Shown one piece after another: positions 45,215-54,115 of a stretch of DNA of 64,000 bases. The DNA is from Oceanicola granulosus HTCC2516. Its GTDB lineage: Bacteria; Pseudomonadota; Alphaproteobacteria; Rhodobacterales; Rhodobacteraceae. Each line of letters opens with the position of its first letter. Position 1 is the first letter of the stretch. A program made the position numbers and the translations under genes. The DNA lies in the NCBI RefSeq assembly GCF_000153305.1, contig NZ_CH724107.1, positions 1,131,697-1,195,696 on the forward strand. Direction: 5' to 3'. A model generated the notes under the pieces. That model had not been told where the DNA came from, searched no databases, and worked only from the letters and a program-made list of their open reading frames with translations.

Positions 45215-46582
45215 ATGACCACCACCGTATCTCCGGATTATCCGGCTCCCGGCGCCAGAAGCGTCTTCCTCCTCGCATGGCCGATGACGCTGAAGGCGAT
45301 CATCCTGCACGGCACCGTCGTCATCGACGCCTACCTCGTCTCCTCGCTCGGCGAGACCTCGCTGGCCGCGATGGGGCTGGCCGCCGCCATCGCGGGCTTC
45401 GTGCTCGGCGGCATCCTCGCCTTCGCCAACGCGATGCAGATCCGCACCGCGCAGGCCTTCGGCACCGGCGACCGGGTGTTCCTCAAGTCCGCCCTCGCCT
45501 CGGGCATGAGCGTGAGCCTCGCGGTCGGCTGCCTCGGGCTGCTGCTGATCTCGCTCTTCGGCGGCGCGCTGATCGGGGCGATGGCGCCGAGCGGCGAGGT
45601 CGCGCGGCTCGCCAGGGACTACCTGGCGATCTTCTCGCTGGTGATCCTGGGCGAGGCCGTCGGCCAGTGCCTGTCGAGCTACTTCAACGGCTGCGGCCGC
45701 ACCAAGCTGCCGCTCTACAGCTTCTGCCTCGCCCTGCCCATCAACGTCGCGACCAGCATCGTGCTGATCCACGGCTACTTCGGCCTGCCCGCCTTCGGGG
45801 TGCGCGGCGCGGCGATGGGCAGCGCCATCGCGGTGAGCGTCCAGGTCGCCTTCCTGGTCTGGCGTTTCGTGCGGCTCGACGGCGACCTCGCCCGCCTCGC
45901 CGGCTGGCGGCACGGCACCTTCGGCGCCACGCTGAAGCGGCACCTCGCCTTCGCCCTGCCGATCGCCGCCACCTTCTTCAGCGCCACCTCCCCCACCCAT
46001 GTCTGCACGCTGATCTACTCCCGGCTGAGCCTGAACGAATTTGCCGCGATGACGATCATCGCACCCTGGATCATGGTCGCCGGCACCGTCGGCATGCAGT
46101 GGGCGCAGGCGACGGGCATCATCGTGGCGCAGCTGCTGGGCCAGCGGCACCCGGTGGCGGTGCTCGACAGCTTCCTCGCGGCCGCGTGGCGCGGCGCCTT
46201 CATCGCCGCGGCCGTCGTCGCGGCGGCCTACGCCGCGGTGTGCCTGTCTGCCGATATCCTCTACGACGATCTCGCGCCCGAGACGCGCCAGGTGCTGCTG
46301 GGCTTCCTGCCCGTCCTGCTGCTGCTGCCCTTCCCCAAGGGCTCGAACGCGATCTGCGGCAACACCCTGCGCGCCAGCGGCGACACGATCTACGTGATGC
46401 ACATCTTCGTCTGGTCCCAGTGGCTGTTCCGGGTCCCGGCCACGGCGCTGGCGGTCGTCGTCTTCGACTGGCCGGCCTTCTGGGTGCTGACGATCCTGCT
46501 GGCGGAGGAGATCGTGAAGCTCCCCGCCTTCCACCGCCGCCTGCTCCGGGGCGACTGGAAGCACTCCGACGTGAGCGCCTGA
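45215..46582 (+). CDS. MATE family efflux transporter
   Basis: A 455-residue protein with about 12 hydrophobic segments and the two-fold MATE layout: VFLLAWPMTLKAI near the start, FANAMQIRTAQAFGTGD in the first half and MQWAQATGIIVAQLLGQRH in the second. MATE proteins export cations or drugs with Na+ or H+. It starts 81 bases after gntR on the same strand and may be cotranscribed. Its role in a uronate locus is unclear; export of a toxic aldehyde or keto sugar is only a guess. Confidence 0.88.
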   Translation: MTTTVSPDYPAPGARSVFLLAWPMTLKAIILHGTVVIDAYLVSSLGETSLAAMGLAAAIAGFVLGGILAFANAMQIRTAQAFGTGDRVFLKSALASGMSVSLAVGCLGLLLISLFGGALIGAMAPSGEVARLARDYLAIFSLVILGEAVGQCLSSYFNGCGRTKLPLYSFCLALPINVATSIVLIHGYFGLPAFGVRGAAMGSAIAVSVQVAFLVWRFVRLDGDLARLAGWRHGTFGATLKRHLAFALPIAATFFSATSPTHVCTLIYSRLSLNEFAAMTIIAPWIMVAGTVGMQWAQATGIIVAQLLGQRHPVAVLDSFLAAAWRGAFIAAAVVAAAYAAVCLSADILYDDLAPETRQVLLGFLPVLLLLPFPKGSNAICGNTLRASGDTIYVMHIFVWSQWLFRVPATALAVVVFDWPAFWVLTILLAEEIVKLPAFHRRLLRGDWKHSDVSA

Positions 46583-46616
46583 GCCGCGCCGGCGGCCCCG
46601 GGCGGCCCCGGGGGAA

Positions 46617-47900
46617 TCAGAGGCCCAGGAGCCGGGGCAGCGTCAGCGAGATCGCCGGCACGAACGTGATGAGCAGCAGCGCGACGAGGATGGCGAAGTA
46701 GAACGGCCAGATCGTCCGCACCGCCTTCTCCATCGGCAACCGCCCCACGGCGCAGCCGACGAAGAGACACGAGCCCACCGGCGGCGTGCACAGGCCGAGG
46801 CCGAGGTTCACCAGCAGGATCATCCCGAACTGGTAGGGGTCGACCCCCACGCTCGCCGCCACCGGCAGGAAGATCGGGGTGCAGATCAGGATCAGCGCCG
46901 CCATGTCCATGATCATCCCGAGGATCAGCAGGATCACATTGATCATCAGCAGGATCATGATCGGGTTCTCGGTCAGCCCGGTCAGCAGGCCCACCATGCG
47001 GGCCGGCACCTGGTAGAAGGTCAGCATGTAGGCGAAGGCCGCGGCGCAGGCGATCAGGATCATCACCATCGACGTGGTCCGTACCGACTGGCGCACCGCG
47101 AGGCGGAAGTTCTCCCAGGTGATCGCCCGGTAGACGAGCAGCGTCACCAGGAAGGCGTAGATCGCCCCGAAGGCGCCCGACTCGGTCACCGTGAAGACCC
47201 CCGACAGCACCCCGCCGACGATGATGACCGCGGTGAGCAGCCCCGGCAGCGCGCCCACGAAGCTCAGCGCCATGGCGGTCCAGCCCGGGAAGCGCTCGGC
47301 CCGGTAGCCGCGCTTGACCGCCACGAGGTAGGCCGCCGCGGCGAGGCAGAGGCACATCAGCACCCCCGGCACCACCCCGGCGAGGAACAGCTTGGAGATC
47401 GACACCCCGCCGCCCACGGCGATGGCGTAGATGATCATGTTGTGGCTGGGCGGGATGATGATCCCGGCGATCGAGGAGGTGACGGTCACGTTCACCGCGT
47501 AGTCGGCGTCGTAGCCCTTCTCCTTCATCACCGGCACCAGGATCGAGCCGAGCGCCGAGATGTCGGCCACCGCCGAGCCCGAGATGCCGCCGAAGAGCAT
47601 CGAGGAGAACACGTTGACGATCCCCAGACCTCCGCGCACCGCGCCCACCGCCGCCTGGGCGAAGCGGACCAGCCGGATCGCGATGCCGCCGTGGAACATC
47701 AGCTCGCCGGCGAAGATGAAAAACGGGATCGCCATCAGCGAGAAGACGTTGATCCCCGAGATGATGCGCTGGAAGCCGATCATCAGCGGCAGGCCCTCGT
47801 ACCAGAAGGCGGCGATCGCCGAGATGCCGAGCGCGAAGGCCACCGGGGTCCCGATCAACACGCACAGGCCGAAGAGGCCCAGCAACACCAGCAGTCCCAT
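46617..47900 (-). CDS. dctM: TRAP transporter large permease
   Basis: A 427-residue DctM-type membrane protein (about 12 helices) that carries the transport function of TRAP importers, driven by a Na+ gradient. Family marks are FHGGIAIRLVRFA, GGISGSAVADISALGSILVPVM and IIPPSHNMIIYAI. It is the last gene of dctPQM, convergent with the MATE gene 34 bases away. The substrate is expected to be an acidic sugar such as a uronate or aldonate. Confidence 0.94.
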   Translation of the reverse strand: MGLLVLLGLFGLCVLIGTPVAFALGISAIAAFWYEGLPLMIGFQRIISGINVFSLMAIPFFIFAGELMFHGGIAIRLVRFAQAAVGAVRGGLGIVNVFSSMLFGGISGSAVADISALGSILVPVMKEKGYDADYAVNVTVTSSIAGIIIPPSHNMIIYAIAVGGGVSISKLFLAGVVPGVLMCLCLAAAAYLVAVKRGYRAERFPGWTAMALSFVGALPGLLTAVIIVGGVLSGVFTVTESGAFGAIYAFLVTLLVYRAITWENFRLAVRQSVRTTSMVMILIACAAAFAYMLTFYQVPARMVGLLTGLTENPIMILLMINVILLILGMIMDMAALILICTPIFLPVAASVGVDPYQFGMILLVNLGLGLCTPPVGSCLFVGCAVGRLPMEKAVRTIWPFYFAILVALLLITFVPAISLTLPRLLGL

Positions 47901-47930
47901 GGTCGTTCCTATCGTTCTTGAGCGCGGGGA

Positions 47931-48467
47931 TTATTCGATGGTGTCGCGGCGCAGGTCGCGCCCCTGCACCACCCGCCACAGGTGGGCGAGGGAAAACAGC
48001 ACGATCAGGCCGCCGCCGACGGTCAGGGGCAGGCTCCGCAGCCCTTCGGGCAGGCCGATCAGCGGGATCAGCGAGCCCCATTTGAACAGCGTCAGCTGGC
48101 CGCCGTAGATCAGCATCAGCAGGCCGAACCCGGCCAGCAGCAGGTCGGTCGCGACGACGAAGACCGTCCGCAGCCAGGCGGGCACCAGGCCGCGCAGCAA
48201 CGACACCGACAGGTGGGTGTGCTCGTGGACGCCGACCGCCGCGCCGAGGAAGGCGATGACCATGACCAGCAGCAGGGCGGCCTGTTCGACCCAGGTCGGC
48301 GTGGCGTTCAGCACGTAGCGGCCGAAGACCAGCCAGCCGAAGATCACCGTCAGCACCACCAGCGAGACACCGGTGATGAAGCGGCAGAGAGCGGCGATCG
48401 CGTCCAGCAGCCGGTCGAGCCCGCTGCCGCTGTCCGTCGCCGCCGTCCCCTCTTGCGCGTCGCTCAT
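47931..48467 (-). CDS. dctQ: TRAP transporter small permease
   Basis: A 178-residue DctQ protein with four predicted membrane helices (starting near residues 25, 60, 100 and 145) and the conserved GVHEHTHLSVSLLRGLVP stretch after helix 2. It lies 30 bases before dctM and 64 bases after dctP, and completes the three-part importer. The N-terminal tail is short and cytoplasmic. Confidence 0.92.
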   Translation of the reverse strand: MSDAQEGTAATDSGSGLDRLLDAIAALCRFITGVSLVVLTVIFGWLVFGRYVLNATPTWVEQAALLLVMVIAFLGAAVGVHEHTHLSVSLLRGLVPAWLRTVFVVATDLLLAGFGLLMLIYGGQLTLFKWGSLIPLIGLPEGLRSLPLTVGGGLIVLFSLAHLWRVVQGRDLRRDTIE

Positions 48468-48531
48468 GTGTTGCCCTCCGGACAGGATCGCCCCGGCGGA
48501 GGACCCGCCGGGGCAATTCGTCAGGCAAGGA

Positions 48532-49515
48532 TCAGTCGGTGGACTGGATCAGCTCGACGAGCGGACGCAGGTCCGGGTTCTCGGCGAGGTAGGTCTCGTA
48601 GACCGGCTGCATCGCCTCCTGGAACGGCGCCTTGTCGGCGATCTCGTTCACCGTCACTCCGGCGCCCTCGACGGTCTCGCGGCTCGCCGCCTCGCGCTCA
48701 GCCCAGAGCTCGCGCTGCAGCTCGGCGGATTCGACGGCGGCCTCGCGCACCGCGGCCTGGTGCTCTTCCGACAGGCCGTTGAAGGCGTCGGCGTTGATGC
48801 AAAGGCACTCGGGGATGATCAGGTGCTCGCTGACGGAGAAGAACGGCGCGACCTCGTAATGGCCGGTCGACTCGTAGGAGGGCCAGTTGTTCTCGGCCCC
48901 GTCCACGACGCCGGTCTGCAGCGCCTGGTAGACCTCGGCGAAGGCCATCGGCGAGGGGTTGCCGCCCATCTCGGCGATCATGCCGGAATAGAGGTCGTTG
49001 TTCATCACCCGGACCTTCATCCCCTCCACGTCCTCGGGCGAGGCGATCGGGCCGTCGCCGTTGTAGAACGAGCGCGCGCCGGCGTCGTACCAGGCGAGCG
49101 GGATCAGGCCCTTCGCCTCCATGCCGTCGGCGATCATCTGGCCGCCCTCGCCGTTCAGCACACGGAACATGTGCTCGACGTTCTTGAAGATGAACGGCAG
49201 CGAGACGACGTTCGCCTCGGGCACGATGGGGCCGATCGGGCCGAGGTTGAAGTTGCCCACGGCCAGCCCGCCGAGGCGCACCTGCTCGATGGCGTCGGGC
49301 TGGCTGCCCAGCGTGCCGCCGTGGAACATCTGCAGCGTGATCTCGCCGTCGGTCTTTTCCTCGACCAGCTCGGCGAAGCGGTCCATCGCCACGGTGTTGG
49401 GGTAGCCCTCGACGTGGATGTTCCAGCCGCGCCAGTCCTGGGCGGCGGCTGCGCCGGCAAGCATGGTCAGCGCGGTGGCCGCGCCGACGAGTGAAGCCGT
49501 GATGGTCTGGTACAT
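48532..49515 (-). CDS. dctP: TRAP transporter substrate-binding protein
   Basis: A 327-residue periplasmic protein with signal peptide MYQTITASLVGAATALTMLAGAAAAQ and the DctP fold. The Arg of EGMKVRVMNNDLY fits the conserved arginine that grips the carboxylate of the ligand, and DGAENNWPSY is the following family segment. The start at 49515 was chosen for the signal peptide. The palindromic operator copy lies 181-194 bases upstream. Coregulation with ManD suggests a uronate or hexonate as ligand. Confidence 0.93.
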   Translation of the reverse strand: MYQTITASLVGAATALTMLAGAAAAQDWRGWNIHVEGYPNTVAMDRFAELVEEKTDGEITLQMFHGGTLGSQPDAIEQVRLGGLAVGNFNLGPIGPIVPEANVVSLPFIFKNVEHMFRVLNGEGGQMIADGMEAKGLIPLAWYDAGARSFYNGDGPIASPEDVEGMKVRVMNNDLYSGMIAEMGGNPSPMAFAEVYQALQTGVVDGAENNWPSYESTGHYEVAPFFSVSEHLIIPECLCINADAFNGLSEEHQAAVREAAVESAELQRELWAEREAASRETVEGAGVTVNEIADKAPFQEAMQPVYETYLAENPDLRPLVELIQSTD

Positions 49516-49695
49516 GAGTGTCCTCCCTTGGATCTGACCAGCATGCCGCCCGGAGGGGCGGCGGCTATCGCCGGACCCGTCTGTCGCGGGTCGCGGCATG
49601 GGGTGCTGAAGTCTCCTCCCTCCAGCGATCTGTTCGACCGTCTCGCGGGGCAACACACGATCGCCCCGCTCCGCCGGTTCTTAACTGCAATGGTT

Positions 49696-49709
49696 ACTAG
49701 TATACCAGT
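49696..49709. promoter_or_regulatory. Operator copy upstream of dctPQM
   Basis: ACTAGTATACCAGT is the exact reverse complement of the 14-mer at 44379-44392. It lies in the 253-base gap between dctP and the GNAT gene, 181 bases before the dctP start, in a locally AT-rich patch. It probably binds the GntR regulator and controls dctPQM. Confidence 0.75.
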
Positions 49710-49768
49710 GTTGTCAAGCCATCTCTTCACCTGGCGCACCTTTTGTCGGCGCGCCCGGCGCGAACCCC

Positions 49769-50221
49769 TCACGCGCGGCGCCGCCACTCCATGAGCACGT
49801 CGGGAGTTTTCTCCTCGTTGCCCGCCCCATCGGTCTCGCGGATCACGGCAAAGCCGTGCCGGGCATAGAACCGGATCGCGCCGGTGTTGGCCCGGAACAC
49901 CCAGAGCTGCAGCCTGTCCTGCCGCGCCTTGGCGTTCTCGATCAGCGCGCTCCCGACGGATCGGCCGGTGTGGCCGGGCAGCAGATAGAGATGCTCCAGC
50001 CAGTCCGTCCTGAATGCGCAGAAGCCGATCGGCGCGCCGCCCGCCTCCGCGACCCAGACCGCGCACTCGGCGAACACCCGGGTCCGGTAGAAGCGCTTGT
50101 CGCCCTCCAGGCTGTGCAACCGCGGCAGGTAGGGCAGGAAATGCTCGCGCGACGCGCGCGCGATCTCGGCGATGGCGTCGCTCTCGTCGGGCCGCGCGGG
50201 CCTGATCGTCACTCCGTCCAT
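49769..50221 (-). CDS. GNAT family N-acetyltransferase
   Basis: A 150-residue GNAT protein: VTIRPARPDESDAIAEIARAS at the N-terminus, the acetyl-CoA-binding motif LYLLPGHTGRSVGSALIENAK (about residues 80-100) and NTGAIRFYARHGFAVI near the end. It is the last gene of the Gfo/Idh-ManD operon, 11 bases behind manD. The acceptor is unknown; its presence in a sugar acid operon is unusual but such hitchhikers are common. Confidence 0.85.
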   Translation of the reverse strand: MDGVTIRPARPDESDAIAEIARASREHFLPYLPRLHSLEGDKRFYRTRVFAECAVWVAEAGGAPIGFCAFRTDWLEHLYLLPGHTGRSVGSALIENAKARQDRLQLWVFRANTGAIRFYARHGFAVIRETDGAGNEEKTPDVLMEWRRRA

Positions 50222-50232
50222 CGCTCCCCCGA

Positions 50233-51459
50233 TCAGTAATCCCACATCGTCCCGTCGGTCAGCCGCACGACGGGGTGGCTGCCGGGCCGGTATTCGTAGC
50301 GCGCCGCCTCCGCCTCGTCGAAGTCGACGCCGAGGCCCGGCGCGTCGCTGACATGCACCATTCCGTCCTCCATCCGGTGGTCGGACGGAAACAGCGCGTC
50401 GCAGTCCGGCGTGCCGAGGACGAGGTATTCCTGGATGCCGAAGTTCGGTGCCCAGGCGTTGAGATGCGCGTGGGCCGCCATGCAGAGCGGCGAATGGCTC
50501 GGCGCGCCGTGAAACCCGGTGCGCACGTGGTGCAGCCCGGCGAGGTCGACGATCCGCTTCACGTGGGTGATGCCACCGGCATAGGTCGCGGCGACGCGGA
50601 TGAAGTCGATCAGCTCCTCCTCGATCAGCTTGTTGCACTCCCAGATCGAGTTGAAGACCTCGCCGATGGCGATGGGGGTGGTGGAGTGCTGCCGGACCAG
50701 GCGCAGCGCGGCCTGGTCCTCGGCCGGCGTCGGGTCCTCCAGCCAGTAGAGGTCCACCGGCTCCACCGCCTTGGCGAACTGCGCCGCCTCGCGCGGGGTC
50801 AGCCGGTGGTGGACGTCGTGCAGGATGTGCAGGTCAGGGCCGAAGCGCTCGCGGATCGCCATCAGCGCGCCGGGCATCCAGCGCAGATACTTGCCGCTGT
50901 CCCAGATCTCGGTCTTCGGCCGGATGCCCGAGAAGTCGCTGATGTAGTGTTTCGAGGCGCCCCTTTCCTCGGGCACGGCGTAGCTCGCGGTCGGCATGCC
51001 GGGGATGCCGCATTGCACCCGCACGGCCTTGTACCCCTGCTCGACGTAATGGGCGATGCTGTCCATCAGGTCCTCGAGGTCCGCCCCCGTGGCGTGACCG
51101 TAGACCATCGCCCCGTCCCGGCTCTTGCCGCCGAACAGCTGGTAGAGCGGCATGTCGGCGAGCTTGCCCTTGATGTCCCACAGCGCCATGTCGATCGCGC
51201 CGAAGGCCGCCATCGCGACCGGACCGCGCCGGAAATAGGCGCCGCGGTAGAGGAACTGCCAGATGTCCTCCGACCGGCGCGGGTCCATGCCGATGAGGTT
51301 GGGAACGAGGTAGTCGGTCAGGTACTTCGCCGGCAGCGTCTCGCGGTTGTTCAGCGTCGCGTCGCCGAGGCCGTAGACGCCGCTGTCGGTCATCACCTTG
51401 ACGGTGACGTAGTTCTTGCCCGGCCCGCCGACGAACACCTTCGCATCGGTGATCTTCAT
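50233..51459 (-). CDS. D-mannonate dehydratase family enolase (ManD/RspA)
   Basis: A 408-residue enolase-superfamily protein very like E. coli RspA and ManD enzymes, for example the openings FVGGPGKNYVTVKV and GLGDATLNNRE, then AAFGAIDMALWDIKGK, VRVQCGIPGMPTASY, LHDVHHRLTPREAAQF, WLEDPTPAEDQ, AIGEVFNSIWECNKLIEE and the C-terminal LTDGTMWDY. Members dehydrate D-mannonate and/or D-gluconate to KDG with Mg2+, some with very low activity. The kdgK gene in the same regulon supports a catabolic role here. Confidence 0.87.
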   Translation of the reverse strand: MKITDAKVFVGGPGKNYVTVKVMTDSGVYGLGDATLNNRETLPAKYLTDYLVPNLIGMDPRRSEDIWQFLYRGAYFRRGPVAMAAFGAIDMALWDIKGKLADMPLYQLFGGKSRDGAMVYGHATGADLEDLMDSIAHYVEQGYKAVRVQCGIPGMPTASYAVPEERGASKHYISDFSGIRPKTEIWDSGKYLRWMPGALMAIRERFGPDLHILHDVHHRLTPREAAQFAKAVEPVDLYWLEDPTPAEDQAALRLVRQHSTTPIAIGEVFNSIWECNKLIEEELIDFIRVAATYAGGITHVKRIVDLAGLHHVRTGFHGAPSHSPLCMAAHAHLNAWAPNFGIQEYLVLGTPDCDALFPSDHRMEDGMVHVSDAPGLGVDFDEAEAARYEYRPGSHPVVRLTDGTMWDY

Positions 51460-51470
51460 GGTCCCGCTCC

Positions 51471-52607
51471 TCAGCCCAGATGCCGCACGTCGGTCCAGCC
51501 CGCGCTGGCCCGGATGACGTCGATGATCGCCTGGTACCGCGCCCCCTCGCGGAAGGTCGGGTACGGCGCCACCGCCTCGCCGCGGATGTCGCGGGTGAAG
51601 TCGCGCACCAGGCGGTGCCAACACTGCTCGGTCTCGCCCTCCACGTCGGGCACCTCGGCCGCGATGTCGTCCGGCAGCGGCAGGTCCGTCCAGCCGCTGC
51701 CGTCGTGGAGCGACAGCTGCCCGCTGCCGTAATGGCCCTTCAGGTGGATCGCCCCCTCGGTACCGTAGAACACGATGTGGTCGTCGCCGAACCGGGGCAC
51801 CAGCCCGCCGTGCTTGAACAGCACCGAGACCGGCTGGCGCGCCAGCGCGCTCTCGATCCGGGCAAGCACGGTATAGGACCATTCCACGTCGCTCTCGCCC
51901 CATTTCAGGCTCGGGTCGTCCAGGTCCTTGGGGATGAAGCTGCGCCGCTTGGTGAAGTCGTGGACGCCCTCCACGATGGGCGCGCGGCCGAGGTCGTCGC
52001 GCACGTCGCCGAACACCTCGCGGACGCCCTCCCCCACCACCGAGGTCACGATGGACAGGGTGTGGGTGAAGTTGTTGTTGAGCCGCCCGCCCCCGGCCGA
52101 CTTCTGGTGCGACCAGCCGAACGGGATCTCGCGCTCGAGGTTGAAGTGCGACATGCACTCCACCTCCGTCGGCTCGCCGATCGCGCCGTCGGCGACCAGC
52201 CGCTGGGCGTGAAGCACGCTCGGCGTGTAGCGGAAGCTGGCGGCGTAGCAGGTCTTGACCCCCGCTTCCTCGGCCAGCCGGCGCAGCTCGGCGGCGGTCT
52301 CTCCGCTCTCGGTCATCGGCTTGTCGCAGAAGACGTGCGCCCCGGCCGCGATGGCCTGCCGGATCGGCTCGAAATGCGCCCCGCCCGGCGTCGCGACGGA
52401 GACGACATCGGGCTTGCAGACCTCCAGCGCCTCGGCCCAGTCGGTGCCCGCGTGCGGGATGCCCATCCGCCCCGCGACCTCCTCGACCACGTGCGCCGTC
52501 CGCCCGACCATCCCGACGATCTCGGCCCCCGCGGCGCGAAACGCCGCCGCATGCCCCTGCCCCGCGAACCCCGTCCCGTGCACCAGGACCCTCAGCCCAT
52601 CGCCCAT
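51471..52607 (-). CDS. Gfo/Idh/MocA family oxidoreductase
   Basis: A 378-residue NAD(P)-dependent oxidoreductase with Rossmann motif VHGTGFAGQGHAAAFRAAG, the catalytic lysine in VFCDKPMTESG (about residue 97) and the C-terminal substrate domain. The start at 52607 (MGDGLRVLVHG) follows GGGAGGAGAG; the longer frame upstream covers the operator and is not coding. It heads a three-gene operon with manD and the GNAT gene, and may convert the TRAP substrate into the ManD substrate. The exact reaction is unknown. Confidence 0.9.
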   Translation of the reverse strand: MGDGLRVLVHGTGFAGQGHAAAFRAAGAEIVGMVGRTAHVVEEVAGRMGIPHAGTDWAEALEVCKPDVVSVATPGGAHFEPIRQAIAAGAHVFCDKPMTESGETAAELRRLAEEAGVKTCYAASFRYTPSVLHAQRLVADGAIGEPTEVECMSHFNLEREIPFGWSHQKSAGGGRLNNNFTHTLSIVTSVVGEGVREVFGDVRDDLGRAPIVEGVHDFTKRRSFIPKDLDDPSLKWGESDVEWSYTVLARIESALARQPVSVLFKHGGLVPRFGDDHIVFYGTEGAIHLKGHYGSGQLSLHDGSGWTDLPLPDDIAAEVPDVEGETEQCWHRLVRDFTRDIRGEAVAPYPTFREGARYQAIIDVIRASAGWTDVRHLG

Positions 52608-52629
52608 GTCTCTCCTCCCGCTCTGAATT

Positions 52630-52643
52630 ACTAGTATCCTAGT
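52630..52643. promoter_or_regulatory. Operator copy upstream of the Gfo/Idh-manD operon
   Basis: ACTAGTATCCTAGT matches ACTAGTATACCAGT at 12 of 14 positions and ends 23 bases before the Gfo/Idh start. Being so close to the start, it would overlap the promoter or the transcription start, as a repressor site does. Confidence 0.7.
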
Positions 52644-53025
52644 ATCAGTCAGAGGAGACAGCAACCGCTCTCCCAGCCGGGCCCGTAAGCCCGCGCTCGC
52701 GTCCAGTGTCCTCACCATGGCCCGCCCGGCTCGAAGATAACCCCCCGCTTCTGCCGTACCCTCCTCCCAGCGTCCCCGCTTTCGCGCGCAACAAGGCCCG
52801 GGAGACGCTGCCCTGCCCCACTTGACGCAGAGCAAGGCGCACGAGCCCCCGTGTGTGTGTAAGCTGACGAGCAACAAGCGAGCCGCCCTCGCGCGAACAG
52901 TCGCTCATGACCTGCGCGCCAGGGCTTCTACAGACAAGCACTGTCCTGACCGCTCCGCTCCCGCCTCAGGACGTTTCGTCGAGCCGGCTGTTGGAACCGA
53001 GGTCGGATCCCGCAGGCGCCTCGGG
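52644..53025. other. Non-coding gap at the end of the uronate locus
   Basis: About 380 bases with no recognisable gene. Open frames present here (for example on the minus strand, 52645-52941) have no family features. A short GTGTGTGTGTAAG run at 52852-52864 is the only simple-repeat feature. The region marks the boundary between the uronate regulon and the oxidoreductase/LysR pair. Confidence 0.5.
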
Positions 53026-54015
53026 TCAGACCAGGACCACGTTTCCCGCCTTGCGGCCGCTCTCGACATAGCGGTGGGCCTCGTCGAGCTGGTCGAACGG
53101 GTAGGTCCGGTCGATCACCGGGACGAACCTGTCGGCCTCGACCAGGTCGAGGAGGTGATGGTGCATCTTCCTCAGGGTCTCGGGCTTGAGCATGCCGGTC
53201 GCGGAGAAGCGGGCCTTGCGGGCGCCGAAGAGCGCGGTGCGGATCATGGCGCCGAGCAGGCCCAGGCTCAGCACCGGGCAGACATAGCGGCCGGTGCTGA
53301 CCAGCGCCCTCTTGGCATGGCCGAACGAACTGACGCCGAGCGTGTCGTAGATCACGTCGTAGCGGATCCCCATCCTGGTGAAGTCCTCGGCCGCGTAGTC
53401 GATCACGCGGCTCGCCCCGAGCGAGGCCACGAGCCCCGCGTTGCGCGCGCTGCACGTGCCCGACACCTCGGCGCCCATGGCGGCGGCGATCTGGACGGCG
53501 GCGGTGCCGAGGCTGCCGGAGGCGCCGAGGATCAGGATCCTTTGGCCGGCCCGGAGCTCCCCGATCTCCTTGAGGAAGTTGAGCGACGTGACCGCCCCGT
53601 CGCTCATGACGGCGGCTTCCTCGTGGGACATCGCGGCGGGCTTGTGCAGCAGAACGCCGTCCTCGTCCATGCAGATGTGGCTCGCGTTCGCGCCGAAGTT
53701 CAGCCCCGACATGCCGTAGACCGGATCGCCGGCCGCGAAGTTCGACACGGCGTGGCCGACCGAGACGACCTCGCCCGAGAAGCAGGTTCCGACCAGATCG
53801 TGGCGGGGACGGCGCAGGCCCAGGAACAGGCGGGCGAAGCGGGGCGTGCCGGCGCGCATCATGCCGTCGGCGCGGCTGACGGCGGAGGCGCGCACGCGGA
53901 TCAGCACGTCCTTCGGGCCGGGCGCGGGCATGGTGCGGCTGACGGGCTTGAGGGCCTCGGGGCCGCCGTAGCGGGTGACGCTCCAGGCGTTCAGGGTTTG
54001 GGCGGTGGCTTGCAT
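53026..54015 (-). CDS. Quinone oxidoreductase-like NAD(P)-dependent dehydrogenase (MDR family)
   Basis: A 329-residue medium-chain dehydrogenase/reductase of the zinc-free quinone oxidoreductase group: GroES-like N-terminal half (YGGPEALKPVSRTMPAPGPKDVLIRV, FSGEVVSVGHAVSNFAAGDPVYG) and a Rossmann domain with LGASGSLGTAAVQIAAAMGA (about residues 150-169). The usual zinc ligands are absent. It is divergent from the lysR gene with about 100 bases between the starts, the classic arrangement of a LysR target. The substrate is probably a quinone or enone. Confidence 0.9.
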   Translation of the reverse strand: MQATAQTLNAWSVTRYGGPEALKPVSRTMPAPGPKDVLIRVRASAVSRADGMMRAGTPRFARLFLGLRRPRHDLVGTCFSGEVVSVGHAVSNFAAGDPVYGMSGLNFGANASHICMDEDGVLLHKPAAMSHEEAAVMSDGAVTSLNFLKEIGELRAGQRILILGASGSLGTAAVQIAAAMGAEVSGTCSARNAGLVASLGASRVIDYAAEDFTRMGIRYDVIYDTLGVSSFGHAKRALVSTGRYVCPVLSLGLLGAMIRTALFGARKARFSATGMLKPETLRKMHHHLLDLVEADRFVPVIDRTYPFDQLDEAHRYVESGRKAGNVVLV

Positions 54016-54115
54016 TTTCGACTTCCTCGCTTGAGTTGACGTGGAGGGAAGTATCGGGGCACGGTTGATCCGCATACTGACCGATATCACCCACAGTGGA
54101 TCGAAAACGTTCCGA

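Noticed and set aside
46583-46616. Terminator between the MATE and dctM genes
   Set aside because: The gap is GC-rich with repeated GGCCCCGGG, but no unique stem could be fixed.
52645-52941. Minus-strand 98-codon frame in the gap after the uronate locus
   Set aside because: No family features, no convincing ribosome site, and a low-complexity product.
54067-54105. GATCC/GGATC repeat in the lysR-oxidoreductase gap as a LysR site
   Set aside because: The arms are short and far apart, and no clear T-N11-A box was seen.
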